A DNA stretch of 64,000 nt from Rhodopseudomonas sp. BAL398. Lineage in GTDB: Bacteria; Pseudomonadota; Alphaproteobacteria; Rhizobiales; Xanthobacteraceae. Every line of letters starts with the position of its first letter. Position 1 is the first letter of the stretch. The notes under the pieces are model-generated. The model did not search any database, was not told the DNA's origin, and saw nothing but the letters and a program-made list of their open reading frames with translations. The stretch is from NCBI RefSeq assembly GCF_033001325.1, contig NZ_CP133111.1, positions 4,356,501-4,420,500 on the forward strand, written 5' to 3'. Position numbers and translations under genes: made by a program. This document shows, one piece after another, positions 27,025 to 37,945 of the stretch.

Positions 27025-28970
27025 GTGGCGTTGAATCCCGCATAGGCGGCCGGGCCGGTGGTGCCGAGATTCACCACCTCCTGATAATGCGCATTGAGGA
27101 TATTCTCGCCGCGCGCGAACAGCTTCCAATTGGCGTCGAGCTTGTATTCGGTGAACAGGTCGACCCTCGTATAGGGATCGAGCGGGTTGCGTTCATCGGC
27201 CGAGCTGAAGCGCTTCGACACCATCGTCACCCGCGGTTCGATCAGCCATTTGTCGGTCGGCGTGATCGCCAGCGATAGCCGCGTCACGTCGCGCGGCCGC
27301 CGGCTCAGCGTCAGATTGGTCGCCAGATCCACCGCGTGCAGATACGTATAGGCGGCCTTGAACCTGAGCAGGCCGGGCATCAGTTCGATATCGCCGCCGA
27401 GCTCGAGCCCATAGGTCTCGGCTTGGCTGACATTGATGTAGTGCCCGAGCGGGTTGGCGGCGTCGGTGGCGAAGTCGATCAGATTGTCGAATTTATTGCC
27501 GAACCAGGTTGCCGACAGGGTGACGCGGCCGTCGAACAGCGCCTGATCGACACCGGCGTCGTAGCCGAAACTGGTCTCCGGGCTCAGTCCCGTGCTGCCA
27601 TAGATCGGGGCGTAGAGTTGATACAAAGTCGGCGCCTTGGCGCCGGTGCCGGCGCTGGCGTGCAATCTGGTGCCGGTTTCCTGGATCGCATAGGCCGCGG
27701 TGGTGCGCCAGGTTTCGAACCGCGCGACGTCGACCACATCGTCGATGCGCCCGCCCATCGACACCGTCAGGCGCTCGCCGATCGGCACTTGCCACAGCGC
27801 GAACAGCGCGTTGGTGTCCTGGCTGGCCGCGATCTGGCCGGTGCGCGCGACCGCGGTCGGCAGCAGCTTGGTCAGATAGGTGTCGGCGGTCTCGTGTTGC
27901 GCCTTGGCGCCGAACACCAGCGTTCCGGCCGGGCCGAGCTTCAGATTGCCCTGATATTCCGCCGCCATGCTGTCGGCCAGATAGTCGGTCACCGTCCGGG
28001 TGGTGTTCTTCGGCAGCATATTTGTCTTGTAGGTGGTGGCGTCGAATGAGCGATCGATATGGGTCTCGGAGACGCTGACAGTGTGGGTCAGGATGCCGCC
28101 GAAACTATCGACCGCGGCGCGACCCCAGACCTGTTGCAGCAGGCGCGTCGCCGTGGCCGGCGTATCCGGAAAGCTGCCGCTCGCCGCGTCATAGGCCGAG
28201 TTGGTCTTGGCGGCGAGCACGCCGCCTTCCAGCCGCACGCCCTCGCCGGCGTCGTAGCCGATCCGCGCGGTGCCGCCGAGCCGGTCATAGCCGTCGCGTT
28301 CGAGATTGGGATATTTCGCTTCGATCTCCGGGATCCGATAGCCGTAGCGCGAGAAGCCGTCGCTGCGCTGGCCGGTGCCGGACAATGCGTAGGACCACGG
28401 GCCGTTCGAGCCGGTCAGCGCGCCGCTGCCGCCGCCGGTGCCGTAGCTGCCGCCTTCGCCGCGCAGATTGACCTGCGCCGGGCCGGAGCCCTTCTTGGTG
28501 ATGATGTTGACGACGCCGCCGATCGCGTCGGAGCCGTACAGCGCGCTCTGCGGGCCTTTCAGTACCTCGACATGGTCGATCATGCCGGGCGCGATCATCG
28601 ACAGGTCGAAATCGCCGCTGGCCGCGGTCGGATCGTTGACGCGGATGCCGTCGATCATCACCAGGGTCTGGCCGCTGTCGGCGCCGCGCAGCCTGATATA
28701 GGTGGTCGAGCCGGGGCCGCCGCTTTCGCTGATGTCGAGACCTGGCACGCTGCGCAGCGCGTCGACCAGCGAGCCGCCATTGTGGGTGGCGATGGTCTGG
28801 CCGCTCACCACGCTGATCGAACTGCCGGTCCGGCTGATCGGCTCGGAGGTGCGGTCGGCGGTGACCACGAGGTCGGGCAATTGTTGCGCGGACTGCGCGC
28901 CGGCTTCGGCGCTGAAACACGTCAAGGAAAGACAAGCGGCCGTCACGGCAGCGCTCGGCTGGGAAATCAT
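27018..28970 (-). CDS. btuB: TonB-dependent vitamin B12 outer-membrane receptor
   Basis: A 650-residue TonB-dependent receptor. A Sec signal is followed by a TonB-box-like DLVVTADR, a plug domain (LVDALRSVPGLDISESG, YIRLRGADSGQTLVMIDGIR in part, LKGPQSALYGSDAIGGVVNI) and a beta-barrel ending in ...FNATW with the terminal aromatic required for outer-membrane insertion. ATG at 28970 follows AAGGGG with 7-base spacing; an upstream GTG at 28994 has no ribosome site. A cobalamin riboswitch lies directly upstream, which makes B12 the likely ligand. Confidence 0.93.
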   Translation of the reverse strand: MISQPSAAVTAACLSLTCFSAEAGAQSAQQLPDLVVTADRTSEPISRTGSSISVVSGQTIATHNGGSLVDALRSVPGLDISESGGPGSTTYIRLRGADSGQTLVMIDGIRVNDPTAASGDFDLSMIAPGMIDHVEVLKGPQSALYGSDAIGGVVNIITKKGSGPAQVNLRGEGGSYGTGGGSGALTGSNGPWSYALSGTGQRSDGFSRYGYRIPEIEAKYPNLERDGYDRLGGTARIGYDAGEGVRLEGGVLAAKTNSAYDAASGSFPDTPATATRLLQQVWGRAAVDSFGGILTHTVSVSETHIDRSFDATTYKTNMLPKNTTRTVTDYLADSMAAEYQGNLKLGPAGTLVFGAKAQHETADTYLTKLLPTAVARTGQIAASQDTNALFALWQVPIGERLTVSMGGRIDDVVDVARFETWRTTAAYAIQETGTRLHASAGTGAKAPTLYQLYAPIYGSTGLSPETSFGYDAGVDQALFDGRVTLSATWFGNKFDNLIDFATDAANPLGHYINVSQAETYGLELGGDIELMPGLLRFKAAYTYLHAVDLATNLTLSRRPRDVTRLSLAITPTDKWLIEPRVTMVSKRFSSADERNPLDPYTRVDLFTEYKLDANWKLFARGENILNAHYQEVVNLGTTGPAAYAGFNATW

Positions 28971-29012
28971 CGCGAACCCCTTCTGTCGACCCACCGTCGA
29001 ACGAGCTGAATC

Positions 29013-29248
29013 TCGTCAACGGCCGGTCTCCTGGCTCGCGGTCGTTACCCGATCCGCCTTCCCGGACGCTTCGCCGGGCAAGTCTGCCGGCAAGTCCAGT
29101 GGCTTCGTACGATTCGCAGAAGTGCGAGACTTCGGAGAATCATGCGCGGTGGATCGCGAATGGCCGCATACAGTTGCGGGGGCAGCCACGGCATTGGGGA
29201 TCGCTCCCCGCACCGCATTCCCGTTTCACCTCCTTGCGGAGGCACCGA
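29013..29248 (-). ncRNA. Cobalamin riboswitch leading btuB-btuC-btuD
   Basis: Read on the minus strand: a CCTCCGCAAGGAGG hairpin (29229-29242), GTGAAACGGGAATGCGGTG, CCCCCGCAACTGTATG near 29165-29180, CCACTGG near 29100, GGGAAGG near 29060, and the B12 box AGCCAGGAGACCGGCC at 29021-29036. A longer variable arm than in the 13890 copy separates the CAACTGTA core from the B12 box. It ends about 45 bases before the btuB start and should lower import when cobalamin is abundant. Confidence 0.93.
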
Positions 29249-29332
29249 TGACCCGACACAGGAAGCACACCGCACCATCCCGCGCAACGGCCTTGCCCGG
29301 AGTTTCGATCCGCGGTCCGACCGACTTTCGGC

Positions 29333-29905
29333 TCAACCGGCCGGCGTGGTGCGGTCCGGCGTGGCGGCGCGCAGGCCGGAGAACACGATCCCCATGAAGA
29401 TCGTGATCATTCCGGCGCTCACTGCATTCATTGAAAACAGCGCGGCGGAGGCCTGCGGCGAATAAAGATGTGGCGGCGCGGCGTAGTTGCCGTGCAGCAG
29501 CAGATAGGCCGCGACCGGCAGGCCGGCGAGCAACAACATCAGCAGGCGCTCGCTGGGCCGGAACAGCAGGCTCGCCAGCATCGCACAGGGCAGCAGGAAC
29601 AGTTCGGTCCCGGCGGCTTCGCCAAGCAGCCAGGTGCAGAACACGGTGTTGAGCGTCGCCACCAGCGACAGCACGATCCGCCCAAGGAGCGGGTGACGGC
29701 GCGCGATCGCCGGCACCATCAGAAAGAACGGAAACGACAGCGCGCTCAGCAGCAGCCAGGGCATGCCGTCGGTGCCCGCCACCAGCGCGACGTAGATCGG
29801 ATAGAATGGCCCATTGCCGGCCAGCACCAGCGCAATGAGATTGCCGACGCCCGCCAAGGAATCGTTGTTCGACGCATAAGCGAGCAGTCTGGCCTTGGCG
29901 GACAT
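29333..29905 (-). CDS. Hypothetical multi-spanning membrane protein
   Basis: A 190-residue integral membrane protein, five to six hydrophobic helices with short loops (for example LIALVLAGNGPFYPIYVALVAG and a LLMLLLAGLPVAAYLLLHG helix). ATG at 29905 has AAGGA eight bases upstream; ATG at 29914 abuts that site and is less likely. I do not recognise a defined family; the layout resembles the membrane-sensor halves found on some cyclases and GGDEF proteins but no output domain follows. It is divergent from the YdeP-type oxidoreductase and lies upstream of the btuB riboswitch. Confidence 0.7.
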   Translation of the reverse strand: MSAKARLLAYASNNDSLAGVGNLIALVLAGNGPFYPIYVALVAGTDGMPWLLLSALSFPFFLMVPAIARRHPLLGRIVLSLVATLNTVFCTWLLGEAAGTELFLLPCAMLASLLFRPSERLLMLLLAGLPVAAYLLLHGNYAAPPHLYSPQASAALFSMNAVSAGMITIFMGIVFSGLRAATPDRTTPAG

Positions 29906-30106
29906 CGGATCCATCCTTGAACATTGCCGAGTCTGTCTAGATCGGCTGCGGCGGCAAATCGACGCCAAAAGCGCCCCGGAGGGATCACGCCGCAGCCGCT
30001 CGATGGCCGCGGGAATTCCCAATTTTGTGACTGTCGCCGCAAACCGGAACCGTTCCACCACCGGCGGTTTAATCATGCGAAATCGGGCGCGCAGCAGGAA
30101 TTTGAC

Positions 30107-32428
30107 ATGGCAGATCATGAAACCCAGGTGCAGGACATCGAATCCGCCGCAGCGGCCGAGAACAACGGCGCCACCGTGGAATATGATGGACCGGCCGGCG
30201 GCTGGGGCTCGATGCGCGGCATCGCGGATATTTTCGGCAAGGAATGGGCGACGCCGAGCGCGGTCGAAACCCTGATGCGGCAGAACAAGCCCAAGGGCTT
30301 CATGTGCGTGTCGTGCTCCTGGGCCAAGCCGGCCGATTACCACACCTTCGAATTCTGCGAGAACGGCGCCAAGGCGACGCTGTGGGAATTGACCAGCAAG
30401 CGCTGCACGCCGGAATTTTTCGCCGCCCACAGCGTCACCGAATTGCGCGGCTGGAGCGATTACGATCTGGAACAGCAGGGCCGGCTGACCGACCCGATGC
30501 GCTATGATCCGGCGACCGATCACTACGTTCCCTGCAGCTGGGAGGAAGCGTTTCAGGGGATCGGCGCGCAGCTGCGCGCGCTCGATCCGAAATCGGTGAT
30601 TTTCTATGCGTCGGGCCGCGCCAGCCTGGAGACATCCTATCTCTACGCGCTGTTCGCCCGGCTCTACGGCAATAACAACATCCCCGACAGTTCCAACATG
30701 TGCCACGAGACCACCGGCGTCGCCTTGAACAAAGTGATCGGCGTCGGCGTCGGAACCGTGGTGTTCGACGATCTCGCCAAATGCGACGCGTTCTTTTTCT
30801 TCGGCCAGAACACCGGCTCCAACAGTCCGCGTTTCCTGCATCCGCTGCAGGAGGCGGCCAAGCGCGGCGTGCCGATCATCACCTTCAATCCGGTCCGGGA
30901 AAAGGGGCTGGAGAGCTTCATCAATCCGCAAAACGTGACCGAGATGCTGACCGGCAAGGCGACGCCGATCAGCACCCAGTATCATCAGGTCAAGGTCGGC
31001 GGCGACATCGCGGTGCTGATCGGGCTGTGCAAGCACGTCTTCGCCTGTGACGACGCCGCCAAGCGCGACGGCCGGCGGGTGCTCGACGTCGATTTCATCG
31101 AGGCGCATACAAAAGGGCTGGACGAATTCGAGGCCAAGGTCCGCGCCACCTCCTGGAACGAGATCGAAGCGGCGTCGGGGCTGACGCGGGCGGCGATCGA
31201 GGGGGCCGGCCAGGTCTATGTCGAGGCCGATCGCGTCATCGGCATCTATGGCATGGGCCTGACCCAGCACGTCCACGGCTTCGAGAATGTCGCGACCTTC
31301 GTCAATCTGCTGCTGCTCAAGGGCAATATCGGCCGCGATGGCACCGGGATTTCGCCGGTGCGCGGCCATTCCAACGTCCAGGGCCAGCGCACCGTCGGCA
31401 TCGCCGACAAGCCGAAGCTGGTGCCGCTCGACCGGCTCGCCGAGCAATTCGGCTTCGAGCCGCCGCGCGAAAAGGGCATGAACACCGTCGAGGCCTGCCA
31501 CGGCATGATCGACGGCAAGGTCAAGGCCTTCATCGGCCTCGGCGGTAATTTCGTCCGCGCCATTCCCGAGCGGGCCGCGATGGAGCAGGCCTGGACCCGG
31601 ATGGAGCTCACCGTGCAGATCGCCACCAAGCTCAATCGCAGCCATCTGGTCAACGGCAAGGCGGCCTATCTGTTGCCCTGCCTCGGCCGCACCGAGCAGG
31701 ACATCCAGGCCACCGGTCCGCAGGCGGTGACGATGGAGGATACGTTCAGCTGCATCCAGGGCTCGGTCGGGCTGCGGACCCCGGCGAGCGACAATCTGAA
31801 ATCGGAGCTGGCGATCGTGGCCGGCATCGCCAAGGCGACGCTGCCGCCCAATCCCAAGGTGATTTGGGATGACTGGGTCGGCGATTACGGGCTGGTTCGC
31901 GACGCGATCGAGCACACCTATCCGGACATGTTCCACGATTTCAACGCCCGGATGTTCACGCCCGGCGGCTTCTACAAGGGTAACGCCGCGCGCGAGCGGA
32001 TCTGGAATACCGAAAGCGGCAAGGCCGAGTTCACCACCCCGACGATGCTGAGCTCGATCGGCTTCGACGACGCGCCTGGGCGCTATCGGCTGCTGACGAT
32101 GCGCAGCAATGATCAGTTCAACACCACGATCTACGGCATGAGCGACCGGCTGCGCGGAATCGAGGGCCGGCGCGACGTGCTGTTGATCAATCCGGACGAC
32201 ATCGCGCGGGCGGGCCTCGTCGACGGCCAGATGGTGTGGCTGGTCGGCGATGCCGATGACGGGGTGCATCGCGAGGTCGGCCCGCTCAAGGTGACGCCGT
32301 TCCGGCTGCCGGACGGCTGCGTCGGCTCCTACTATCCGGAGATGAATCCGTTGATCGCGCTCGATCACCACGACATCGAATCGAAAACGCCCGCCAACAA
32401 ATCGGTGCCGGTGAAAATTCGCGCCTGA
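30107..32428 (+). CDS. FdhF/YdeP-family molybdopterin oxidoreductase
   Basis: A 773-residue bis-MGD-type oxidoreductase resembling E. coli YdeP. An N-terminal pair C67/C70 (FMCVSCSWAKP) is all that remains of the usual four-Cys cluster site, and C199 in SSNMCHETTG is placed like the molybdenum ligand of formate dehydrogenases. MGLTQHVHG, the GNIGRDGTGISPVRGHSNVQG region and a C-terminal molybdopterin-binding domain (LTMRSNDQFNTTIYG) follow. No signal peptide, so cytoplasmic. ATG at 30107 follows CAGGAA; an upstream extension is rejected. The physiological substrate of this family is unclear; some members relate to acid resistance. Confidence 0.88.
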   Translation: MADHETQVQDIESAAAAENNGATVEYDGPAGGWGSMRGIADIFGKEWATPSAVETLMRQNKPKGFMCVSCSWAKPADYHTFEFCENGAKATLWELTSKRCTPEFFAAHSVTELRGWSDYDLEQQGRLTDPMRYDPATDHYVPCSWEEAFQGIGAQLRALDPKSVIFYASGRASLETSYLYALFARLYGNNNIPDSSNMCHETTGVALNKVIGVGVGTVVFDDLAKCDAFFFFGQNTGSNSPRFLHPLQEAAKRGVPIITFNPVREKGLESFINPQNVTEMLTGKATPISTQYHQVKVGGDIAVLIGLCKHVFACDDAAKRDGRRVLDVDFIEAHTKGLDEFEAKVRATSWNEIEAASGLTRAAIEGAGQVYVEADRVIGIYGMGLTQHVHGFENVATFVNLLLLKGNIGRDGTGISPVRGHSNVQGQRTVGIADKPKLVPLDRLAEQFGFEPPREKGMNTVEACHGMIDGKVKAFIGLGGNFVRAIPERAAMEQAWTRMELTVQIATKLNRSHLVNGKAAYLLPCLGRTEQDIQATGPQAVTMEDTFSCIQGSVGLRTPASDNLKSELAIVAGIAKATLPPNPKVIWDDWVGDYGLVRDAIEHTYPDMFHDFNARMFTPGGFYKGNAARERIWNTESGKAEFTTPTMLSSIGFDDAPGRYRLLTMRSNDQFNTTIYGMSDRLRGIEGRRDVLLINPDDIARAGLVDGQMVWLVGDADDGVHREVGPLKVTPFRLPDGCVGSYYPEMNPLIALDHHDIESKTPANKSVPVKIRA

Positions 32429-32665
32429 GACGGAATCGCGCATGGGCTATGTGCGATAGCGGGCCGATCACTGCTGATCGGCTCGCAATCGCATCAAGGC
32501 ATGACGCCTCATGGGCCGTTTGACGCATTGACGATACGCCCCCAAAGCATTGCATGGTGCGGCTGCCTCGGCCACAATATGGCGATGCAGCACGACCCCG
32601 CATCCCCGCGGGGATGATCCGAACCCATCACGCTTTGCCATTGGTATCGCGCCATCAACCGCACG

Positions 32666-33940
32666 ATGAGAGGCTTCATGAGTAACGGTGCCACCGCTCC
32701 CCTCGCCCGCCACGCAATGGCTTATGTTCTGGCAGGAGGTCGCGGCAGCCGGCTGATGGAATTGACCGACCGGCGCGCCAAGCCGGCAGTCTATTTCGGC
32801 GGAAAATCCCGCATCATCGATTTCGCGCTGTCGAATGCGCTGAATTCCGGCATCCGCCGCATCGCGGTGGCGACCCAATACAAGGCCCACAGCCTGATCC
32901 GGCATTTGCAGCGCGGCTGGAATTTCTTTCGTCCGGAACGCAACGAAAGCTTCGACATTCTGCCGGCGAGTCAGCGCGTCTCCGAGGAGATGTGGTACCG
33001 AGGAACCGCTGACGCGGTGTATCAGAACATCGACATCATCGAGAGCTACGATCCAAAATTCATCGTGCTGCTGGCCGGCGACCATGTCTACAAGATGGAC
33101 TACGAGAAGATGCTGCAGCAGCATGTCGACCAGGGCGCCGACGTCACCGTCGGCTGCCTCGAAGTGTCATGCGCGGAAGCCTCGGCGTTCGGCGTGATGC
33201 ATATCAATCCGGACGGCGTGATTCACACCTTCCTGGAAAAGCCCGCCGATCCGCCGTCGATCCCCGGCAAGCCCGGCCTGTCGCTCGCCAGCATGGGCAT
33301 CTATGTGTTCGATACCAAATTCCTGCTCGAGGAATTGAAACGCGATGCGGCCGACGCCAATTCGTCGCATGATTTTGGTAAGGACATCATTCCCTATCTG
33401 GTCAAGCACGGAAAAGCCGTGGCGCACAATTTCAACAAGTCCTGCGTTCGCTCCCACGCCGAGGCCACCAGCTATTGGCGCGACGCCGGCACGGTCGACG
33501 CCTATTGGGCGGCCAATATCGATCTCACCGACATCGTCCCGCAGCTCGATCTCTATGACAAGGACTGGCCGATCTGGACTTACGGGGAGATCGTCCCGCC
33601 GGCGAAATTCGTCCACGACAAGGACGGCCGGCGTGGCGCCGCGACCTCGTCGCTGGTCTCCGGCGGCTGCATCATCTCGGGGGCGAGCCTGCGTCACACG
33701 CTGCTGTTCACCGGCGTCCGGGTGCACTCCTATTCGACCGTCGAAGGCGCGGTGATCCTGCCCTATGCCGACATCGGGCGCTCCAGCCGGCTGAGAAACG
33801 TCGTGGTCGACGCCAATGTGCGGATTCCCGACGGTCTCGTGGTCGGCGAGGACCCCGAACTCGACGCGGCCCGATTCCGCCGCACCGAATTCGGCACCTG
33901 TTTGATCACCCAGCCGATGATCGACAGGCTCGCTCTATGA
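32666..33940 (+). CDS. glgC: Glucose-1-phosphate adenylyltransferase
   Basis: A 424-residue ADP-glucose pyrophosphorylase, the committed step of glycogen synthesis. The N-terminal nucleotide-binding loop [20 protein letters not shown], the [10 protein letters not shown] region, [11 protein letters not shown] and [11 protein letters not shown] are all characteristic, and a left-handed beta-helix regulatory domain occupies the C-terminus. ATG at 32666 and 32678 are both possible starts. It overlaps glgA by an ATGA. About 237 bases upstream hold no other gene and should contain the promoter. Confidence 0.95.
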   Translation: MRGFMSNGATAPLARHAMAYVLAGGRGSRLMELTDRRAKPAVYFGGKSRIIDFALSNALNSGIRRIAVATQYKAHSLIRHLQRGWNFFRPERNESFDILPASQRVSEEMWYRGTADAVYQNIDIIESYDPKFIVLLAGDHVYKMDYEKMLQQHVDQGADVTVGCLEVSCAEASAFGVMHINPDGVIHTFLEKPADPPSIPGKPGLSLASMGIYVFDTKFLLEELKRDAADANSSHDFGKDIIPYLVKHGKAVAHNFNKSCVRSHAEATSYWRDAGTVDAYWAANIDLTDIVPQLDLYDKDWPIWTYGEIVPPAKFVHDKDGRRGAATSSLVSGGCIISGASLRHTLLFTGVRVHSYSTVEGAVILPYADIGRSSRLRNVVVDANVRIPDGLVVGEDPELDAARFRRTEFGTCLITQPMIDRLAL

Positions 33941-35388
33941 AAACCGTCACGGCGCTGTCGGTCGCCTCGGAAATCTATCCTTTGATCAAGACCGGCGGCC
34001 TCGCCGATGTGGTTGGCGCGCTGCCGGCGGCGCTGCAGCCGCAGGGCATCACGATGCGGACGCTGGTGCCGGGCTATCCGGCGGTGCTCGAGGGCATCGA
34101 GGACCCGCACCCGGTTTACGTCTTCGCCGATCTGTTCGGCGGCCCGGCGCGGCTATTGGCGGCGCGGCAGGACGAGCTCGAATTGCTGGTGCTCGATGCC
34201 CCGCATCTCTATGCCCGCCCCGGCAATCCCTATGTCGGGCCGGATGGCGAGGATTGGCCCGACAATGCGTTTCGCTTCGGCGCGCTGGCCAAGATGGCGG
34301 CGCTGGTCGGGCAGGGGCTGGTCGCCGGCTTTCTGCCGCAGATCGTCCATGCCCATGATTGGCAGGCCGGGCTGACGCCGGCCTATCTGCGCTATAGCGG
34401 CAAACCGGCGCCAGCCAGCGTCTTCACCATCCATAATCTGGCCTATCAGGGCCAGTTTCCGCGCGAGCTGCTGGGTCAGCTCGGGCTTCCCGACCGGGCC
34501 TTCAGCCTCGACGGCGTCGAATATTACGGCGCGATCGGCTATCTCAAGGCCGGCTTGCAGCTCGCCGACCGGATCACCACGGTTTCGCCGACCTATGCCC
34601 AGGAAATCCAGGGACCGGAAGCCGGGATGGGTCTCGACGGCCTGCTGCGGCTGCGCGCCAAGGATCTCAGCGGCATTCTCAACGGCATCGACGATCAGGT
34701 CTGGGACCCGGCGACCGATATCAGGATCCCGGCCAATTTCGACCTCCACACCATCGCCGCGCGCTCGCGCAACAAGCAATCGCTGCAGGGCCGGTTCGGC
34801 CTGCGTCCGCAGCCCGGCACGCAATTGATCGGCGTGATCAGCCGGTTGTCCTGGCAAAAGGGCCTCGACATGCTGATCGAGGTGCTGCCGACGCTGCTGG
34901 CCGACGGCACCCAGCTGGCGCTGCTGGGCTCCGGCGATCCCACGCTGGAAGCCGGCTTCCGCGCCGCGGCGCTGGCCCATCCGGGCCAGGTCGGCGTGGT
35001 GATCGGCTATGACGAGAGCCTGGCGCATCTGGTCCAGGCCGGCGCCGACGCGCTGCTGGTGCCGTCGCGATTCGAGCCCTGCGGCCTGACCCAGCTCTGC
35101 GCAATGCGCTATGGCGCGGTGCCGGTGGTGGCGCGGGTCGGCGGGCTGGCCGATACCGTGGTCGACGCCAATGAGATGGCGCTGTCCACGGGGGTCGCGA
35201 CGGGAGTGCAATTCTCCCCGGTCACCGCCGATGCGCTCGCCGCCGCGCTGCTCAAGACCCGCGCGCTGTTTGCCGATCACGCGGCGTGGCGCAATCTGCA
35301 GATCAACGGCATGACCACCGACGTGTCATGGACCAACCCGGCGCAGCATTACGCCAAATTGTATCGCGATCTGCTGGCGGCGCGGTAG
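33937..35388 (+). CDS. glgA: Glycogen synthase (ADP-glucose type)
   Basis: A 483-residue GT5 glucosyltransferase that extends alpha-1,4-glucan from ADP-glucose. The N-terminal [16 protein letters not shown] motif binds ADP-glucose; HAHDWQAGL, the [13 protein letters not shown] linker and the C-terminal [19 protein letters not shown] motif (retaining glycosyltransferase E-x7-E region) are intact. Translationally coupled to glgC. Branching enzyme, phosphorylase and debranching genes are not in the window. Confidence 0.95.
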   Translation: MKTVTALSVASEIYPLIKTGGLADVVGALPAALQPQGITMRTLVPGYPAVLEGIEDPHPVYVFADLFGGPARLLAARQDELELLVLDAPHLYARPGNPYVGPDGEDWPDNAFRFGALAKMAALVGQGLVAGFLPQIVHAHDWQAGLTPAYLRYSGKPAPASVFTIHNLAYQGQFPRELLGQLGLPDRAFSLDGVEYYGAIGYLKAGLQLADRITTVSPTYAQEIQGPEAGMGLDGLLRLRAKDLSGILNGIDDQVWDPATDIRIPANFDLHTIAARSRNKQSLQGRFGLRPQPGTQLIGVISRLSWQKGLDMLIEVLPTLLADGTQLALLGSGDPTLEAGFRAAALAHPGQVGVVIGYDESLAHLVQAGADALLVPSRFEPCGLTQLCAMRYGAVPVVARVGGLADTVVDANEMALSTGVATGVQFSPVTADALAAALLKTRALFADHAAWRNLQINGMTTDVSWTNPAQHYAKLYRDLLAAR

Positions 35389-35440
35389 CTTCGCAGGGTG
35401 GATTTCTTCTGCCATTGCCATAGCCGCTTCTGCCCCACGC

Positions 35441-35636
35441 ACGTCATTCCGGGGCGCGAGGCCGTCAGGCCGAGCGAACCCGGAATCCCGAGATGTTCTG
35501 GAGTGGCCGCGAGATTCCGGGTTCGCTCGCAGCTGACGCTGCGCGCGCCCCGGAATGACGCCGCGTTGTTATGTTGAGCGTCGCGAGACTGACAGCGGGC
35601 GAGGTTTCCTCATCCTGAGGAGCGCTCTTTGCGCGC
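35441..35636. repeat. 196-base repeat unit 1 (GTCATTCCGGGG family)
   Basis: Contains the inverted pair CGTCATTCCGGGGCG / CGCCCCGGAATGACG around nested GAACCCGGAAT / ATTCCGGGTTC arms, then a TCCTCATCCTGAGGAGCG hairpin. An almost identical unit of equal length occurs at 35725-35920, with two visible substitutions. Between the units (35637-35724) is CTCGAA..TTCGAG and CTCCTCACCATGAGGACGCC. The 552-base glgA-cysK gap consists almost wholly of these repeats. Confidence 0.9.
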
Positions 35637-35724
35637 GTCTCGAAAGATGAGGGAGGCCTCTCCTCATGGTTCGAGACGGCGCTGCGCGCCTCCTCACCAT
35701 GAGGACGCCTCCCCCCTCAACAGC

Positions 35725-35920
35725 ACGTCATTCCGGGGCGGGAGGCCGTCAGGCCGAACGAACCCGGAATCCCGAGATGTTCTGGAGTGGCCGCGAGATT
35801 CCGGGTTCGCTCGCAGCTGACGCTGCGCGCGCCCCGGAATGACGCCGCGTTGTTATGTTGAGCGTCGCGAGACTGACAGCGGGCGAGGTTTCCTCATCCT
35901 GAGGAGCGCTCTTTGCGCGC
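35725..35920. repeat. 196-base repeat unit 2, abutting the cysK stop
   Basis: Second copy of the unit at 35441. It is followed by CTCCTCACCATGAGGACGCC, which runs straight into the cysK stop codon at 35941-35943. Relative to unit 1 the 52 bases between two GCGCGC tracts (35631-35636 and 35683-35688) are missing, the pattern expected from slippage between short direct repeats. Confidence 0.9.
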
Positions 35921-35940
35921 CTCCTCACCATGAGGACGCC

Positions 35941-36954
<1,014 letters not shown>

Positions 36955-37244
36955 GGATGCCTCCGGGTTACGCGGGGTCGGAAATGCGCTTGTTGCCCCG
37001 GATCAGATATCCCGATCGCCGATGGCGTCAACGCGCCCCGAAAATATGGAACAATCGTCTCCGATCGGCGGCCTGGCGAGAATGCCCGTTTCGTCGCATT
37101 GCCCGGATTTAGACGGAAATACCGGCGGGGATCGCCCGACATTTCGTCTGCGCCCTTCACAACGCCGTCACGCTGACTGTAGTATGCCAAGGCATGCTGC
37201 TTCGCAGCGTTTGAATCGGGCTAGACGGGGGCCAGGAGCGTTAC

Positions 37245-37802
37245 TTGAACGCACATGTCTCGCAGGGTGGTTGGCCGGTATTGGTGTTGAACGCGGACTT
37301 CCGGCCGCTCAGCTACTATCCGCTTTCACTTTGGTCGTGGCAGGACGCGATCAAGGCGGTGTTTCTTGACCGCGTCAATATCGTTGCGCACTACGATCAC
37401 GCCGTGCACAGCCCGTCTTTCGAAATCCAGCTACCCAGCGTGGTGTCGCTGAAATCCTTCGTCAAGCCGTCGACACATCCGGCCTTCACCCGCTTCAACG
37501 TCTTCCTGCGCGACCGCTTTGTCTGCCAGTATTGCGGTGCACCGGAAGATCTGACCTTCGATCACATCATCCCGCGCTGCAAGGGCGGCCAGACTACCTG
37601 GGACAATGTGGTGGCGGCCTGTTCTCCCTGCAATCTGCGCAAGGGCAGCATGACGACGCAGCAGGCCCGGATGTTTCCGCGCCAGGCGCCGTTCGCCCCG
37701 ACGGTGCATCATCTGCACCGCAACGGAAGGCTGTTCCCGCCGAACTATCTGCACGACAGCTGGCTGGACTATCTCTATTGGGACACCGAGCTCGATCCGT
37801 AG
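37245..37802 (+). CDS. HNH endonuclease family protein
   Basis: A 185-residue protein with an HNH core: CQYCGAPEDLTFDHIIPRCKGG then WDNVVAACSPCNLRKG in which two CxxC pairs bind zinc and the DHI/N residues form the beta-beta-alpha metal site. The N-terminal half (VLVLNADFRPLSYYPLSLWSW) is the conserved extension seen in stand-alone HNH proteins of alphaproteobacteria. The TTG start at 37245 has AGGAG seven bases before it. It has no restriction or phage partner nearby, so a housekeeping DNA-processing role is more likely than a selfish one. Confidence 0.88.
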   Translation: MNAHVSQGGWPVLVLNADFRPLSYYPLSLWSWQDAIKAVFLDRVNIVAHYDHAVHSPSFEIQLPSVVSLKSFVKPSTHPAFTRFNVFLRDRFVCQYCGAPEDLTFDHIIPRCKGGQTTWDNVVAACSPCNLRKGSMTTQQARMFPRQAPFAPTVHHLHRNGRLFPPNYLHDSWLDYLYWDTELDP

Positions 37803-37896
37803 CGGCAGCGCGATGGATGATGTTGGGCTCCGCGCGGTCAGCGCTAGCGCAGGATGACTTATCTTCGAATCGTCATCCCGCTCTAGCTTGTTGTTT

Positions 37897-37945
37897 GAGC
37901 ATGATCTTTTCCGAAAACCGGGATCCACTTTTCGGGGTCATGCTC
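37897..37945. repeat. Palindromic element (GAGCATGATC..GGTCATGCTC)
   Basis: GAGCATGATCTTTTCCGAAAA at the left pairs with TTTTCGGGGTCATGCTC at the right around CCGGGATCCAC. The right end reaches the stop codon of the KTSC gene on the minus strand, and the HNH gene ends about 95 bases to the left. It may serve as a shared transcription end for the convergent genes. Confidence 0.75.

Noticed and set aside
29933-32443. Upstream part of a 1036-codon minus-strand frame opposite the YdeP-type gene
   Set aside because: Only its C-terminal 190 residues look like a protein (membrane helices, ribosome site at 29905); the rest is the antisense shadow of the oxidoreductase.
35441-35920. Possible CRISPR-like array in the glgA-cysK gap
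   Set aside because: The units are two long copies with internal palindromes, not short regular repeats with unique spacers, and no cas genes exist in the window.
37245-37802. HNH gene as part of a homing endonuclease, restriction or phage system
   Set aside because: No intron, intein, methyltransferase or phage genes adjoin it; the conserved N-terminal extension fits a stand-alone chromosomal family.
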